Counted from the first letter of the stretch, positions 54,201 to 62,291 are shown. The stretch is DNA of 64,000 nt from Morinoia aosen (GCA_030386875.1 CM059560.1:35086183-35150182), one strand, 5' to 3'. The notes: generated from the sequence alone by a model not told the origin. Made by a program: numbers and translations.

Positions 54201-57200
54201 ATATGAGAGTATACAAGTTTGAAGTTCAAAGAGTGCAACCAATACTGGTTCAACCAGTAGATTATATGTTGAGTCTGATTAATTTGACAGAGTTGCATAA
54301 ATTACATTAGGTGGGTAGGTTAACTGTACTAACTGTGTGGAGGGTGAAGTACCCTACCATGTACATGCAGTGTGTACCATGTACATGCAGTGTGTACCAT
54401 GTACATGCAGTGTGCACCATGTACATGCAGTGTGTACCATGTACATGCAGTGTGTACCATGTACATGCAGTGTGTACCATGTACATGCAGTGTGTACCAT
54501 GTACATGCAGTGTGTACCATGTACATGCAGTGTGTACCATGTACATGCAGTGTGCACCATGTACATGCAGTGTGCACCATGTACATGCAGTGTGCACCAT
54601 GTACATGCAGTGTGCACCATGTACATGCAGTGTGCACCATGTACATGCAGTGTGCACCATGTACATGCAGTGTGCACCATGTACATGCAGTGTGCACCAT
54701 GTACATGCAGTGTGCACCATGTACATGCAGTGTGTACCATGTACATGCAGTGTGCACCATGTACATGCAGTGTGCACCATGTACATGCAGTGTGCACCAT
54801 GTACATGCAGTGTGTACCATGTACATGCAGTATCGTACTGTGTGGTGCAGCTCACAATGAACCTCTTAGTGCGGAGCGTTCCACTCTGAACTGTGTTCTA
54901 AAGGGCTGTTGTGGCTGGTAGATCTACGTTTAACTTCTGTTGGCCTAGCGTGTTATTTACCTGTGGAGATGTGCAGCACAAATCCAGACCTGAAGTCGCC
55001 GTGCGAGAAAGACATTCTCGGTGGTTAACAGTCCTACGGTGATAGTGGTGGAGGACGGTTGCTTCCTTTTGTTGTCCTGTTCTATTTTCAGATGTATTAT
55101 TACATTTCTGGAGTCAAGTCTTTGGATTTCAATTTCTGGACTTAAGTATTTAGAGTGAAATGAGAGGAATGTAGTGCGCATAATATAATATTTAGAGCTA
55201 GATACTCGGAATTTGTGGAAGTTGATAGGTGTAGATGATGGGAGACAATTTTGAATTTATTAGATAGAACTTATATTTGTAATTAATTGTTAGAATATAT
55301 TATTTGATGTTTGAAAGCTTTCATTTGATTATTAATAATTGAAGTTAATTCGAATATAGTATTTCGAACACAAGATAGGGCTGACGATCTATTCTTTAAT
55401 CAATTAAGTTACCACGCATGTTTTATTTTTAATTGGAAGTTTCCCTTTCGGTGTCGATAAAGCGCTCTGCTATATGGAAATAGAATTATTTTTAATTATA
55501 ATATCATTAATAGATAAAATGAATATTTGGTACCAAACTCTATATCTGATATTTGTCTACTATCAGATGTTAAAGTATTGACAACACACGGGAACGAGCT
55601 CGAGTTTTCCTGCTTACCCTCTCATTGTTCACCAGCCGCTACTGACGCTCCAGTGCGTCTGCATTGATACTCATTTCGCCAGATAGAACATGTTATTTCT
55701 CATGCTAGTGTACCTCTGCTGTTCAACTTTTTTCCAAGTTGAAGCTGCTATTCATTCACAACTCATCAAGTTCATCATTTTAAATGTCTTTTTTCTTCCG
55801 CCGGCTGCTCTATTTTTATGTTCGGATAACATCAAATTGAATTGCCTCAAATTGCAATGAAAAGTATTTAGTATCGTTTTGCAGTTTTCAGGTATTCAGT
55901 TTATTGAGTGGACAGACCAAACAAGCAAGCGTATTACTGTATTGTTGTTGTATAAATGGTTTTGTACAAGGATGCCCAATTGACACTGGGTCCTGCAGAA
56001 TATAAAAATCATAGATGGTATTAAGTGCGATGTTGTCAAATTCCATTTTATTTGCAGGAGTGTGACGTCAGTTTGCTTCACCAAGGAAGACAAGGTTGTC
56101 TCAGGATCGGATGACCGAAGCGTTAAGGTGAACGCAACTGCATTTTTGTAGGATTTCCATTATAAAAGTCAGTGGAGCAACTCAGTGCTTTGAAATTCTG
56201 GCGTTCGTGATGTGTTAAATGAGTCGGGCAGCAACACCGTCCAAAGCTGTTTGCCAGCAGTAAAGTGTGCGTAGGAAAATATTATGAGTTGCAAGGCAAA
56301 AATTGCGCTTCTCAATTCACAGAACTGAAAAGTATCTGTTTGTGTAGAATTTGCTGAAATTTATTGCACTCTGGGGAATTAGTTTTTATTTTAAAACATT
56401 CATGATTTTCATTTTCTAAATTTCTACTTTGTGTTAGAGCATCTTATAAATTTCCAATTCCTGTTCAGTTGAGCAAGTACAACCCCTCAGGGGGATACAA
56501 CTGTTGTATCTATGGGAATTGGCGCTCCCAGCGGGACAATGTGAGCACCAGAGCTAAAGGTTAGGTAGGCTTTCTTCTTGTTAAAATAGAAAAGGTTTTT
56601 GTTTTGTTACAAACCATCTTTTTTCGGTTTACTGCTGTCCTGTTTTTTCAGCACCTACTACTTTCTTCTTCAACTTTGATCTTGTTTCATGAACTTCTTT
56701 CTCATCTTACTGTTTCTATGCCCAGTCTGCATTGATTCCCCATTCTCTTATCTTCATACTAAATGGTGCCTTCCTCCTTCCTCTCTTCAATACGCTCTTT
56801 TTTTGTAGCGGTTAGGGAGGCTTAAACTAACATCTAATCTAATCTAGTGCAAGTACAAGAAAACTTATTATCCTCTCAAAGCAATTGAAAATGATAATTT
56901 GAATTTGTTTGAAAGATGAATGAAAAAAGTAAATGCAAGTTCCTGCTGCTTGCAAACTGGCACTGCCTGCTGCAAGCTGGCGCAACCTGAAAGCTGCCAT
57001 AGCGTACAACTTGCTGTGCAAATAACACTAAATACGGTGCAGGTGTGGGACATCAAGAACATGCGGTCGCCACTGGCCATGATGCGGCTGGACTCTCCCG
57101 TCAACCGGCTGGCGGTGTCGGCCTCAGGTGCCATGATCGCCATCCCGCACGACAACAGGCAGGTGCGCCTCTACGACCTCAACGGCATCAGGCTTGCCAG

Positions 57201-59035
57201 GCTCCCCCACAGCAACAGACAGGTGCGTCTTCTCGCCTCCCGCCTTGCGGTTTGTTTCTGGTGTGTGAAGGGCCCTTTTTTGAGGCCTTGTGCTTTGTTT
57301 CAGGTGTGTGTAGGGCCCTTTTTTGAGGCCTTGTGCTTTGTTATGGTGTGTGTAGGGCCCTTTTTTTGAGGCCTTGTGCTTTGTTATGGTGTGTGTAGGG
57401 ACCTTTTTTGAGGCCTTGTGCTTTGTTATGGTGTGTGTAAAGCCCTTTTTTTGAGGCCTTGTGATTTGTTCTGGTGTGTGTGTGGGGACCTTTTTTTGAG
57501 GCCTTGTGGTTTGTTCTGGTGTGTGTGGTGCCTTTTTTTTTGAGGCCTTGTGCTTTGTTTCTGGTGTGTTTAGGGCCCTTTTTTGAGGCCTTGTGGTTAG
57601 TTCTGGTGTGTGTAGTGCCCTTTTTTGAAGCCTTGTGCTATGTTCTGGTGTGTGCATGAACCTTTTTTTTAGTCTTTGTGGTTTGTTCTGGTGTGTGTAG
57701 GGCCCTTTTTTTGAGTTATAGGGCTTTGCGTTTGGTGGATGTTCATGAACAAGATACCCCTCACGGGATACAACTATTGCATCTATGGGAATTGGCACTC
57801 CCAAGGGGAATATGTGTGAAGGCCCGAGCTAAGAGTTAGGTAGGACATCTTTTTGTTGAAATTAGATGTTTTTTCTTTTACCAAAGACACCCTTTATTTT
57901 GGTTCACTGCTGTCCTGTTTTTCAGTGCCTACTACTTTCTTCTTCAACTTTTATCTTGTTTCATAAACTTCTTTCTCAACTTAGTGTTACTATGCCCCTT
58001 CTGTCAAGATTCCGCGTTCCCTTACCTCCTCACTAAATGATGCCTTCTTTCTTCCTCTCTTTAGAACGCTTTGTTTTGTGGTTATGGAGGCTTAAACTAA
58101 CATCTTATCTTGAACAGGATATGTTTTCAATACTCATGGTTATTTTATACACTCTCAAAGAGGTTGAGAGTTTATATTCGCGTTATGCAATTTAGGTGTG
58201 CGCTATAGGGTTGTCTCACTGCGTGTGTTGGGGAAGTTACACTCAGGTGGGTGTGCTGATAGTGCATCTGTCCTCATCTGTATTTATGGGGATCTATCTC
58301 TCCTCAGTGATGACCCTAGCTACCTGCCACCAAACCAGCCACACAGGCTGCACGAGTCTCTTGATGTCTGAGATTTAGATTCAAACAGGCCTCGGGTTTC
58401 TATTCCCGCCTGCTCTTTCTTTCTCATGGAGGAGGCCTTCATGCCGTACAACTGACCTGCTTTTGTAGCTTTGCTCATATTTTTTTCATTTTTCTCACTT
58501 ATGATTTTTGACGTCATTGAGGCAGTTGTGTCTTATCTGCGTAGCGAGCTGTGCTAAGCGAGACACATAATTTTGTGCCCGTAGCATTCTTTGTGATAAT
58601 TTTAAGACAAAATTAGCAAATTTTGTGAATTTTAGAACATTTTGACTATACAGAGCAGACTCACGCATTAATTCAACGACAAGGATCAAGCAGCTATGAA
58701 AAGTAACAAATTGATGTGCAGTACATTAGCATTTAATTACTTTTTTTTTGCAGGGACACCGTCGCATGGTATGTGCAGTTGCGTGGGCTGACGATACGCA
58801 GCACATACCGCACCACACGTCCTCCTCTGGCGGGTGTTCGAGCGCAACGGGAGGCAGCAGTAACGTGATCACCTCCTCTGCCTCAGCTGGCACTGGGCCG
58901 TCCTCCGGCTCGGGAGGTCGCGACTCGCTTCCGTACACTGGCCTGCAGGGGAACCAACCGTGCTTGCTGTTCACAGCTGGATTCGACAGGAGAGTTTATG
59001 GTTGGGAGGTCTCAACTGTTAAAGAAAAGGAGTAA
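33142..59035 (+). CDS. WDR37: WDR37 orthologue, complete 13-exon coding chain
   Basis: Joined exons: 33142-33299, 37581-37651, 38899-39015, 42313-42459, 43861-43981, 45034-45098, 46097-46269, 50546-50693, 51621-51737, 53357-53495, 56058-56127, 57043-57222, 58754-59035. The sum is 1788 nt, 595 residues plus stop, with all phases consistent and all introns GT-AG. Human WDR37 has 494 residues; the excess lies in an acidic/Gly-rich loop (exon 8) and a Ser/Gly insert in the last exon. The N-terminal helix ([17 protein letters not shown]) matches the human IEREFENLYIEN segment, followed by seven WD40 repeats ([43 protein letters not shown]). In mammals WDR37 binds PACS1/PACS2 and affects ER calcium handling; fly CG12333 is the orthologue. 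A splice-acceptor-like TTTTCTGTGACAG ends at 33095, so untranslated upstream exons are possible. Confidence 0.95.
33570..35272 (-). mobile_element. DNA transposon with long inverted ends in WDR37 intron 1
   Basis: The ends GGGTGACACTTAT (left) and AAGTGTCACCC (right) are inverted and continue inward for ~170 bp with further matching blocks (GACTGGCAGCCAT against ATGGTTGCCAGTC, GAGGTCGCTCAA against TTGAGCGACCTC). The flanks are TA within an AT repeat. The minus strand holds a 102-residue frame (34180-34488) rich in Lys/Glu/Gln with [20 protein letters not shown] and [13 protein letters not shown]. It resembles an uncharacterised protein family I have seen repeatedly in arthropod genomes, but I cannot name it. 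Neighbouring frames are broken, and no transposase core was recognised. Confidence 0.78.
35273..37580. other. Rest of WDR37 intron 1
   Basis: AT-rich. 35535-35765 is a diverged copy of the SINE-like family (TTCTCTTAACTTCATTCTAA, then GGATGGCTTAAACTAACTCA). 36415-36540 is an AT-rich cluster of TATTGATATATCTCACA repeats, partly inverted. Nothing else was recognised. Confidence 0.55.
37581..37651 (+). CDS. WDR37: WDR37 exon 2
   Basis: Acceptor TCTTTTGCAG|GACC, donor GCCT|GTAAGT. Encodes [20 protein letters not shown], the conserved N-terminal helix of the family. Confidence 0.95.
37757..38036. repeat. Tandem duplication (unit ~160 bp) in WDR37 intron 2
   Basis: GTGTCAAATTTACATCAAT, GAAAGAA, AAAGCAAAAA, ACATGAAAGG, CAGTATTAAAATTACGT and GAGGAAAGGCAAC occur twice in order (37757 onward and 37918 onward), with small differences. 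Confidence 0.8.
38399..38761 (+). repeat. SINE-like element, copy A (full length)
   Basis: This is the reference copy of an interspersed family: head CCCCTCAGGGGGATACAACT, body with GGTTCACTGCTGTCCTG and ACTAAATGGTGCCTTCC, tail GGCTTAAACTAACTTATAAT plus AT-rich end. It is flanked by a perfect 14-bp duplication TCAACTTTTTCCAA (38385-38398 and 38762-38775), which defines both ends. It has no coding capacity and no clear pol III A/B boxes. Confidence 0.9.
38899..39015 (+). CDS. WDR37: WDR37 exon 3
   Basis: Acceptor TTGTTGTCCAG|TGCA. Encodes [20 protein letters not shown] (coiled coil) and a Thr-rich stretch. The donor used to keep the frame is GCTA|GTTTGT, which is weak. A near copy, GCTA|GTATGT, lies 70 bp downstream but would shift the frame. 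Confidence 0.85.
39580..39790 (+). repeat. SINE-like family, diverged fragment
   Basis: GAGCTGAAGGTTAGGTATGC, then CCACTGCTGTTTTC, TTTTATCTTGTTTGATAAAC and CCATACTAAATAGGG follow the family order with many changes. A further fragment (TGGTGCCTTGTTTGTTCTTC...GGTTAGGATGGCT) lies at 40094-40150. The remainder of intron 3 (39120-40826) holds nothing else I recognise. Confidence 0.6.
40827..41447. mobile_element. MITE with 43-bp TIRs, carrying a nested SINE-like copy
   Basis: GGGCCGTTTACACTGGGGGA, then CATTTTGGCCGTGAGGCGCG on the left, is matched inverted by CGCGCCTCGCGGCCAAAATG and TCCCCTAGTGTAAACTGCCC on the right. Inner parts contain GT/CA microsatellites in inverse orientation. The GGGCCGTTTACAC terminus resembles PIF/Harbinger-like ends, but no clean 3-bp duplication is visible. 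Without the nested insertion the element is ~265 bp. Confidence 0.8.
40912..41254 (+). repeat. SINE-like element, copy B
   Basis: Starts ATACAACTATTGTATCTA and ends in a TAATAATAAT tail. It is flanked by ATTTGTGTGTG (40901-40911) and ATTTTGTGTGTG (from 41255), a target duplication in the GT tract of the host MITE. It lacks the CCCCTCAGGGGG head of copy A. Confidence 0.88.
41448..42312. other. Rest of WDR37 intron 3, no recognised feature
   Basis: AT-rich. It contains a weak, very diverged SINE-like 3' part near 41540-41760 and no exon-like sequence. Confidence 0.45.
42313..42459 (+). CDS. WDR37: WDR37 exon 4
   Basis: Acceptor ACTGTTGCAG|ACCAG, donor CTAAAG|GTGACC. Encodes a Ser/Gln/Pro-rich linker ([20 protein letters not shown] ...) with little conservation expected. 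Phases on both sides fit. Confidence 0.85.
43230..43604 (+). repeat. SINE-like element, copy C
   Basis: ATACAACTATTCTATCTATG, GGTTCACTGCTGTCCTAC, GTGCATAGATTTTGCGTTCC, AGGGAGGCTAAAACTAGCTT in order. An additional 3' fragment lies upstream at 43080-43200 (TCTATGCACAGGGTATC, CATATTAAATGCTCCCTCC). Confidence 0.8.
43861..43981 (+). CDS. WDR37: WDR37 exon 5
   Basis: Acceptor GTGTGTGCAG|TGGG, donor CACAG|GTGCGT. Encodes [18 protein letters not shown]...YLGHR, matching the human SKIVSSFKT...YIGHRDG block that leads into the first WD40 repeat. Human disease-associated missense changes cluster at the start of this block (from memory). Confidence 0.95.
43982..45033. other. WDR37 intron 5
   Basis: 44030-44240 holds three degenerate repeats of GAGTTGTGGTTGTGTAATGT / CGTAATTTATACTCGGATGA type, unit ~60 bp. 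A CTGCTGCTGCTGCTGCTCC microsatellite lies at 44627-44648. No exon-like sequence was recognised. Confidence 0.55.
45034..45098 (+). CDS. WDR37: WDR37 exon 6
   Basis: Acceptor ATGCTGCAG|AGAC, donor CGGCTG|GTCAGT. Encodes [20 protein letters not shown], the first part of WD repeat 1. Confidence 0.93.
45462..45774 (+). repeat. SINE-like element, copy D (5'-truncated)
   Basis: Begins inside the head (CTCCCAGGGGGACTATGTG) and ends in TATATAATAATAAT. It is flanked by GTGCCTCAAGAA and GTGCCTTGAGAA (12 bp, two mismatches). A 5' truncation with target duplication is the signature of LINE-driven retrotransposition. Confidence 0.88.
46097..46269 (+). CDS. WDR37: WDR37 exon 7
   Basis: Acceptor CGTGCGCAG|ATCAG, donor CATCTT|GTGAGTG, phase 0 end. 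Encodes the end of WD1 (DQTACIWG) and all of WD2 ([29 protein letters not shown]). This is one of the best conserved exons. Confidence 0.96.
46286..46465 (+). repeat. Minisatellite, 23-bp unit, about 8 copies
   Basis: The unit TCCAGTTGGTGCCTTTGGCC + TTG is almost perfectly repeated. It starts 17 bp downstream of the exon 7 donor of WDR37. First and last units are diverged. Confidence 0.95.
46466..49510. other. Most of WDR37 intron 7
   Basis: Apart from a hairpin at 47048-47188, the only structure seen is a short direct repeat ATTACGTTTGTCAATTA (47841-47878), several CCAAT/ATTGG motifs at 47998-48125, and an ACAGACGGACGGACGCGG motif near 48880 of a type often found in MITEs. No exon was recognised. 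Confidence 0.5.
47048..47188. repeat. Hairpin-forming inverted repeat, ~51-bp arms
   Basis: ACTCGTAGAATAAAAAGAAG and AACCAGAGTAAAAACGACCA, then TTACGTTTATTG are matched inverted by CAATGAACGTAATGTTCG, TTTTTACTCTGGCTCTTC, TTTTTATTCTATGAGT. The loop is ~38 nt. It may be a small MITE or a transcribed hairpin within the intron. Confidence 0.85.
49511..49857 (+). repeat. SINE-like element, copy E (diverged)
   Basis: CCCTCATGGGAATGCAACTG, ATCAGCGCTCCCAGGGGTGA, CGGTTCACTGGTTCCC, ATGAGGCTTTCCTAACTCAT in family order. Confidence 0.75.
50546..50693 (+). CDS. WDR37: WDR37 exon 8 (acidic loop)
   Basis: Acceptor ACCTCTGCAG|CGCG, donor CACTCAG|GTAAGTG. Encodes [18 protein letters not shown], a Gly-rich run and [16 protein letters not shown]. 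The acidic part corresponds to the human GEDEVECSDKDE loop between WD2 and WD3. The 3' end and donor of this exon are duplicated in the following intron. Confidence 0.93.
50666..51000 (+). repeat. Tandem duplication of the exon 8 donor region
   Basis: TCGAGCTCAGGGCGCACTCA plus donor, CTTCCTGTCACGGCAAATTC, GAATCAACGGCAGAAATTTC and ATGGATGCTTTGTTGAC occur at 50672 onward and again ~166 bp later (50838 onward), with donor GTGAGT in the second copy. The second copy lacks an acceptor, so it is not a complete exon. Confidence 0.85.
51621..51737 (+). CDS. WDR37: WDR37 exon 9
   Basis: Acceptor GTGCTGTGCAG|GTGT, donor TCACAG|GTGCTT. Encodes WD3: [39 protein letters not shown]. Confidence 0.95.
51845..52208 (+). 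repeat. SINE-like element, copy F (diverged)
   Basis: GGGAATTGGTGCTTCTAGGG, GGTTCACTGCTGTCTTG, CACTAAATGGTGCTTTCATA and GAGACTTGAACTAACTTCAG in family order. Confidence 0.75.
52209..53356. other. Rest of WDR37 intron 9
   Basis: ACAGGGTGGTTCGAAAAAAA near 52577 resembles the end of a DNA transposon, but I found no matching inverted end. Otherwise AT-rich without recognised features. Confidence 0.4.
53357..53495 (+). CDS. WDR37: WDR37 exon 10
   Basis: Acceptor GGGTTGACAG|GCCA, donor ACCGA|GTGAGT. Encodes WD4: [40 protein letters not shown], nearly identical to human at GHDxELTHCCxHPTQRLV. Confidence 0.96.
53564..53917 (+). repeat. Minisatellite, 16-bp unit, about 22 copies
   Basis: The unit GTGCGCTGTTGTTGTG is repeated with few changes. 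It begins ~70 bp after the exon 10 donor of WDR37, and the intervening sequence is already GT-rich. Open frames in all phases across it are by-products of the repeat. Confidence 0.95.
54356..54830. repeat. Minisatellite, 20-bp unit, about 24 copies
   Basis: The unit ACCATGTACATGCAGTGTGT is perfectly spaced. The only common variant is the last T to C. Variants are arranged in blocks (mostly T in the first third, mostly C in the middle). The unit contains the palindrome CATGTACATG. There are no unique spacers, so it is not a CRISPR array. Confidence 0.97.
54831..56057. other. Rest of WDR37 intron 10, no recognised feature
   Basis: AT-rich sequence without known repeats, exons or RNA genes that I can recognise. 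Confidence 0.5.
56058..56127 (+). CDS. WDR37: WDR37 exon 11
   Basis: Acceptor TTTATTTGCAG|GAGT, donor GTTAAG|GTGAAC, phase 0 end. Encodes [20 protein letters not shown] and SVK of WD5. Confidence 0.95.
56483..56848 (+). repeat. SINE-like element, copy G (full length)
   Basis: Head CCCCTCAGGGGGATACAACT to tail AACATCTAATCTAATCTA. Flanked by GCAAGTACAA on both sides (56473-56482 and 56849-56858), a perfect 10-bp duplication. Confidence 0.9.
57043..57222 (+). CDS. WDR37: WDR37 exon 12
   Basis: Acceptor AATACGGTGCAG|GTGT, donor AGACAG|GTGCGT, exactly 60 codons. Encodes [20 protein letters not shown], then [27 protein letters not shown], closing WD5 and forming WD6. Confidence 0.96.
57250..57715 (+). 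repeat. Minisatellite, ~42-48 bp unit, about 11 copies
   Basis: The repeat contains GGTGTGTGTAGGGCCC, a T-run and GAGGCCTTGTGCTTTGTT, with variable T-run length. It begins ~28 bp after the exon 12 donor of WDR37. Confidence 0.93.
57757..58110 (+). repeat. SINE-like element, copy H (full length)
   Basis: CCCCTCACGGGATACAACTA to ...AACTAACATCTTATCT. Flanked by TGAACAAGATA and TGAACAGGATA (11 bp, one mismatch). Confidence 0.9.
58111..58753. other. Rest of WDR37 intron 12, no recognised feature
   Basis: Contains the second copy of the SINE target duplication at its left end. No further repeats or exon-like sequence were recognised. Confidence 0.5.
58754..59035 (+). CDS. WDR37: WDR37 exon 13 (last coding exon)
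   Basis: Acceptor TTTTTTTGCAG|GGAC. Encodes [14 protein letters not shown], a ~55-residue Ser/Gly/Thr-rich insert absent from human WDR37, then [17 protein letters not shown] (WD7) and a short charged tail ending TAA at 59035. Confidence 0.95.
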   Translation, partial: GHRRMVCAVAWADDTQHIPHHTSSSGGCSSATGGSSNVITSSASAGTGPSSGSGGRDSLPYTGLQGNQPCLLFTAGFDRRVYGWEVSTVKEKE

Positions 59036-59375
59036 AATTTGCTGAAGCCTACGTAAGAGTTTTTTAAGTGAGATATAATTATATTGTAAATAGTATCCCA
59101 GTTGTTAGGACGCCGTGATCTAATGGAGACTGAACTGCGTGTTCTGTACAGTCACAGAATCATTTCAATGTTCCTCGTTAGTCGTAAATAGCGACAATAA
59201 TAGATGACTATGCTGCCAGCTGTGTGTTGCATCATCTATTCTATTCCTGCTAGAACACTAAATAATACTGAGTGCTAAGCTCGGAGCAGTTAGACCCAGC
59301 AGAACTGATGAAAGAGATAAGTATCTGAAATATAGATATAAAAACAGTAAATATTTTGCTTGCTGATATCAGACA

Positions 59376-59381
59376 AATAAA
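59376..59381 (+). terminator. Candidate WDR37 polyadenylation signal
   Basis: AATAAA lies 341 nt after the WDR37 stop codon and is followed by T/G-containing sequence. It is a reasonable 3'UTR end, but other sites cannot be excluded without transcript data. Confidence 0.4.
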
Positions 59382-60984
59382 CGTATATATTGGGAGTAAG
59401 CTCTCTAAAACTAAAATAGAGGATAAAATTATTCAATGACCCAAAAATAATAGTATAAAACCAAGGGGTAGATATAGTAACTGTTACTGCAAATAGAACA
59501 TGTCTGAGTTGTGTAGTGGAATGCGTAGGAGAAAGCGTGACATGAAGTATTTGTTTACTTGTGTGCACTTTAGCCTGGAACCGAGAGGCGGCTGTGGTGT
59601 GGTTCGCAACAACGCGTGAGTCCTGCACACCGTGAATTTATGTCCATGTCTCGATCAGTTAGAGGATGTCACTTAATCCTTGACGCAGCCCTGCAGTTTT
59701 TCTTCAAAGACCTGCGCGCCGTGCGGTGTGTGCACTACAAGGCTTTGTGTTGTGTCTCACTGAAGGACTGTGCCTGGTATGCCAATATTGTATTCGCGTG
59801 TACAGCCTGGCTCAATTTTTTCGCCAAAGTGTACGTTATTTTAGCCACCCAAGAATAGTTTTTGCAATGCGCGGCTTAAGCCTTAGATATTCAGGCTGAA
59901 AATTAAAACTTGGAACTAATGGCCTCCTTCACTGCAGTCCCTCTCGTAGAGTGGAACGCCAAAATATATGTGATCTAACAATGCTAGTACGGCTAAAGTT
60001 CTGGATATTCTGGCAAAAAATGATGACTTGGAACTAATGGCCTGTTTTGTAGCAGTTTCTCTCATAGAGTGGAGCGCCAAAACATGTTAGTGATCTAGAA
60101 GGTTTTTTGTTATGCCCTCAGGCACTTAGGTGATGGAAGTGTTCACTAGTCTCTCACTATTTTGTTTGCTTCATCTAGGTTACATCGTGTGACTTGTTCG
60201 TCTTATATATTGAATTGCATAATTTGGCTTTGCACAAAGTGCAGTTATGAGGATGTATCTGTTGTAAAATATTCACAAAACGCGCAATTTTCCTGCTTTA
60301 GATTTTATAGCGTTGATATGATATGACCACAACATGTATAATATGATCATATTTCTGCTTTAAATTATCCTTAGCCCTCAATTGAATGTTTGAATTACTT
60401 CTGCTACTGATCGTTGCTTTTGAAGAGTTGTGTGTGCCCTTGGTGTAGAAGATGCGTTTTTGCATTTTTTTACACCCAGCGTTCGAAAGCTCCACAATTT
60501 TACCGCAGCTTGCATTGCTAAGAACATTTAAGTCTATTATTCTTAAACTTCTCCCCATTGTGCTCGTATTTTTCGAGTCGAAAATGTAGCCAGTTTGAAG
60601 CCATCAGCTGGCCGTATGTTGTAAAAACACGGCAGTTTTGCTGCCCTCTCTTCTGACTAACTCGAGATCAGGTGTCTTTCATATAGCAATCAACTATATC
60701 CGAATTTTTCTGCTTGTTACCGTCAGAGTTCTTCTCAAAGAAGCCTTAAAGTGGGATGTCAAGTTTCTGTTTCTTCTTATCTTGATCTCTTTGGTGTTGC
60801 GACATTTTACTTATAAGGTGCGCATGTGTGGAGTAGGTAATTTGTTTTAGAATAATTATTGTTCGCATTAGTTGTCTTTGTGATAAACTAATTCAATACA
60901 TCCGCGCACTCGTGCTAGAATATGTGATGCCATACGAGAAATATAAGTAGTGATATATGATATAAATGTAAGCAGTAAAACATG
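59382..60984. other. 3' flank of WDR37, tandem duplication only
   Basis: ACTTGGAACTAATGGCCT, a CAGT-CTCTC-TAGAGTGGA block and GCGCCAAAA, then GTGATCTA occur twice ~120 bp apart (59908-59980 and 60026-60096). No gene was recognised. Confidence 0.6.
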
Positions 60985-61262
60985 GGCACACAACCATTTG
61001 TTTTCTTGAGGACCATGCGTCTTCAGTTCACCGCTGTCCTGTTTTGCAGCCCCTCTAACTTTCTTCTTCAAATTTGTCTTGTTTCATAGCCTTTGTTCTG
61101 AATTCACTGTTGACTTCTTAAGGTTACTTCGTAACCTAATACCTTGTGAATAGATTTCGCGTTCCCTTGCCTCCATACTAAACGGTGCCTTCATCCTCCC
61201 TTTCTTTGGAACACGTTCGTTGTGATCAGAGAGGCTTAAACTAACTTATAGTCTAATCTGAG
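60985..61262 (+). repeat. SINE-like element, copy I (5'-truncated)
   Basis: CAGTTCACCGCTGTCCTG, ATAGATTTCGCGTTCCCTTG, CATACTAAACGGTGCCTTCA, GAGGCTTAAACTAACTTATA. The head is missing. Confidence 0.82.
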
Positions 61263-61519
61263 CAGTGATACCCCGCACATCGGCCCCCCTGAAGAATGGA
61301 GTTTTGTTCGTAAAAGGCCTAACATGCGCCGGTAGCTTTTCAGTTCGCTTTATGTCTATATTGAATGTAATACTTAGGTACGCAAGACCACTTAATTTCT
61401 ACGCCCTCGCTATCATGGCTGTATCGTTGAGCTAATACAAGGTACCGTACCCTCTACCCGTATCCTGCATCCAGTGAGCATGCTACTCATTCACTGCTAG
61501 GACTCCAAGTAGACCAGTT

Positions 61520-61618
61520 AGATTCCGCGCTCCCTCAACTCCATACTTAATGGTGTCTTCATCCTCCTTCTTTTTGAACATCATTTTTGGGATAAGACAG
61601 GCTGAAACTAACTTATAA
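61520..61618 (+). repeat. SINE-like element, copy J (99-bp 3' end)
   Basis: Only the last 99 bp are present (GATTCCGCGCTCCCTCAAC to ACTAACTTATAA). It is flanked by a perfect 16-bp duplication TCCAAGTAGACCAGTT (61504-61519 and 61619-61634). It is a clear, recent, severely 5'-truncated retrotransposition. 61635-62290 to its right shows nothing else. Confidence 0.95.
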
Positions 61619-62291
61619 TCCAAGTAGACCAGTTCGTGGTGAACGTTTTCGTACCATCTTTCTGGGACTAATATGCTTCATTTAGTGTTCTTAAATAAAC
61701 ACTGCATTTTTTGGTCTAACCTTAATAACAGAAATTCTCTCGTCAAGCCTTCTTAGAGCCTCGTACAACCGCTGATGGAAGTGCTAGAAGAGGCAACCTG
61801 GAAGTCTTGGGTAGGATTTTCTAACAGTTTACGTCGTTATAGCGGTATAGCCGGCAGTGAAAGCTTTTCTGCCCACTTGTCTGTGGCCTATACTGTTTCT
61901 TTACGTTTGTGGAAAGGTTTTAAAGTTGAAAAGTTTCATCGTTACGGATTTTAAGTAAAAAAATTAGCCGCTCTCTTTGAAATTTTGTCTAAAATTTTAT
62001 GTAATTTTAAGTTCATACGTAAACGAGTAAGATTATTGAGCTCTTCTTCGTTTGGAGACAGTAACCGTGTACGTGTTGTAGTTAGAAAGCTATACACTGC
62101 GCATGGTATACACCTATCCCGCGCTATCACATAGAACTTGTCGCACTAACTTGTGAACTATTTCTGTCTAATTAGACCTTGAGCAAATCAATCAGTCGTG
62201 GGTTTCAACTTTTAAATTTGGTAAATTTCACCTTTGTTTTTTTCGCTTTTTGTTGAGTATGCCATTTCAGTGCGTTCTTGCATCTCCTCCT

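Noticed and set aside
54307-54921. Long open frames in several phases ([14 protein letters not shown]-type proteins) and CRISPR-like regularity
   Set aside because: The 20-bp unit lacks stop codons in most phases, which explains the frames. There are no unique spacers between repeats and the context is a eukaryotic intron.
57124-57804. 226-residue minus-strand frame rich in [11 protein letters not shown]-like repeats
   Set aside because: It is antisense of exon 12 and of the ~45-bp minisatellite, with no domain and no splice or start support.
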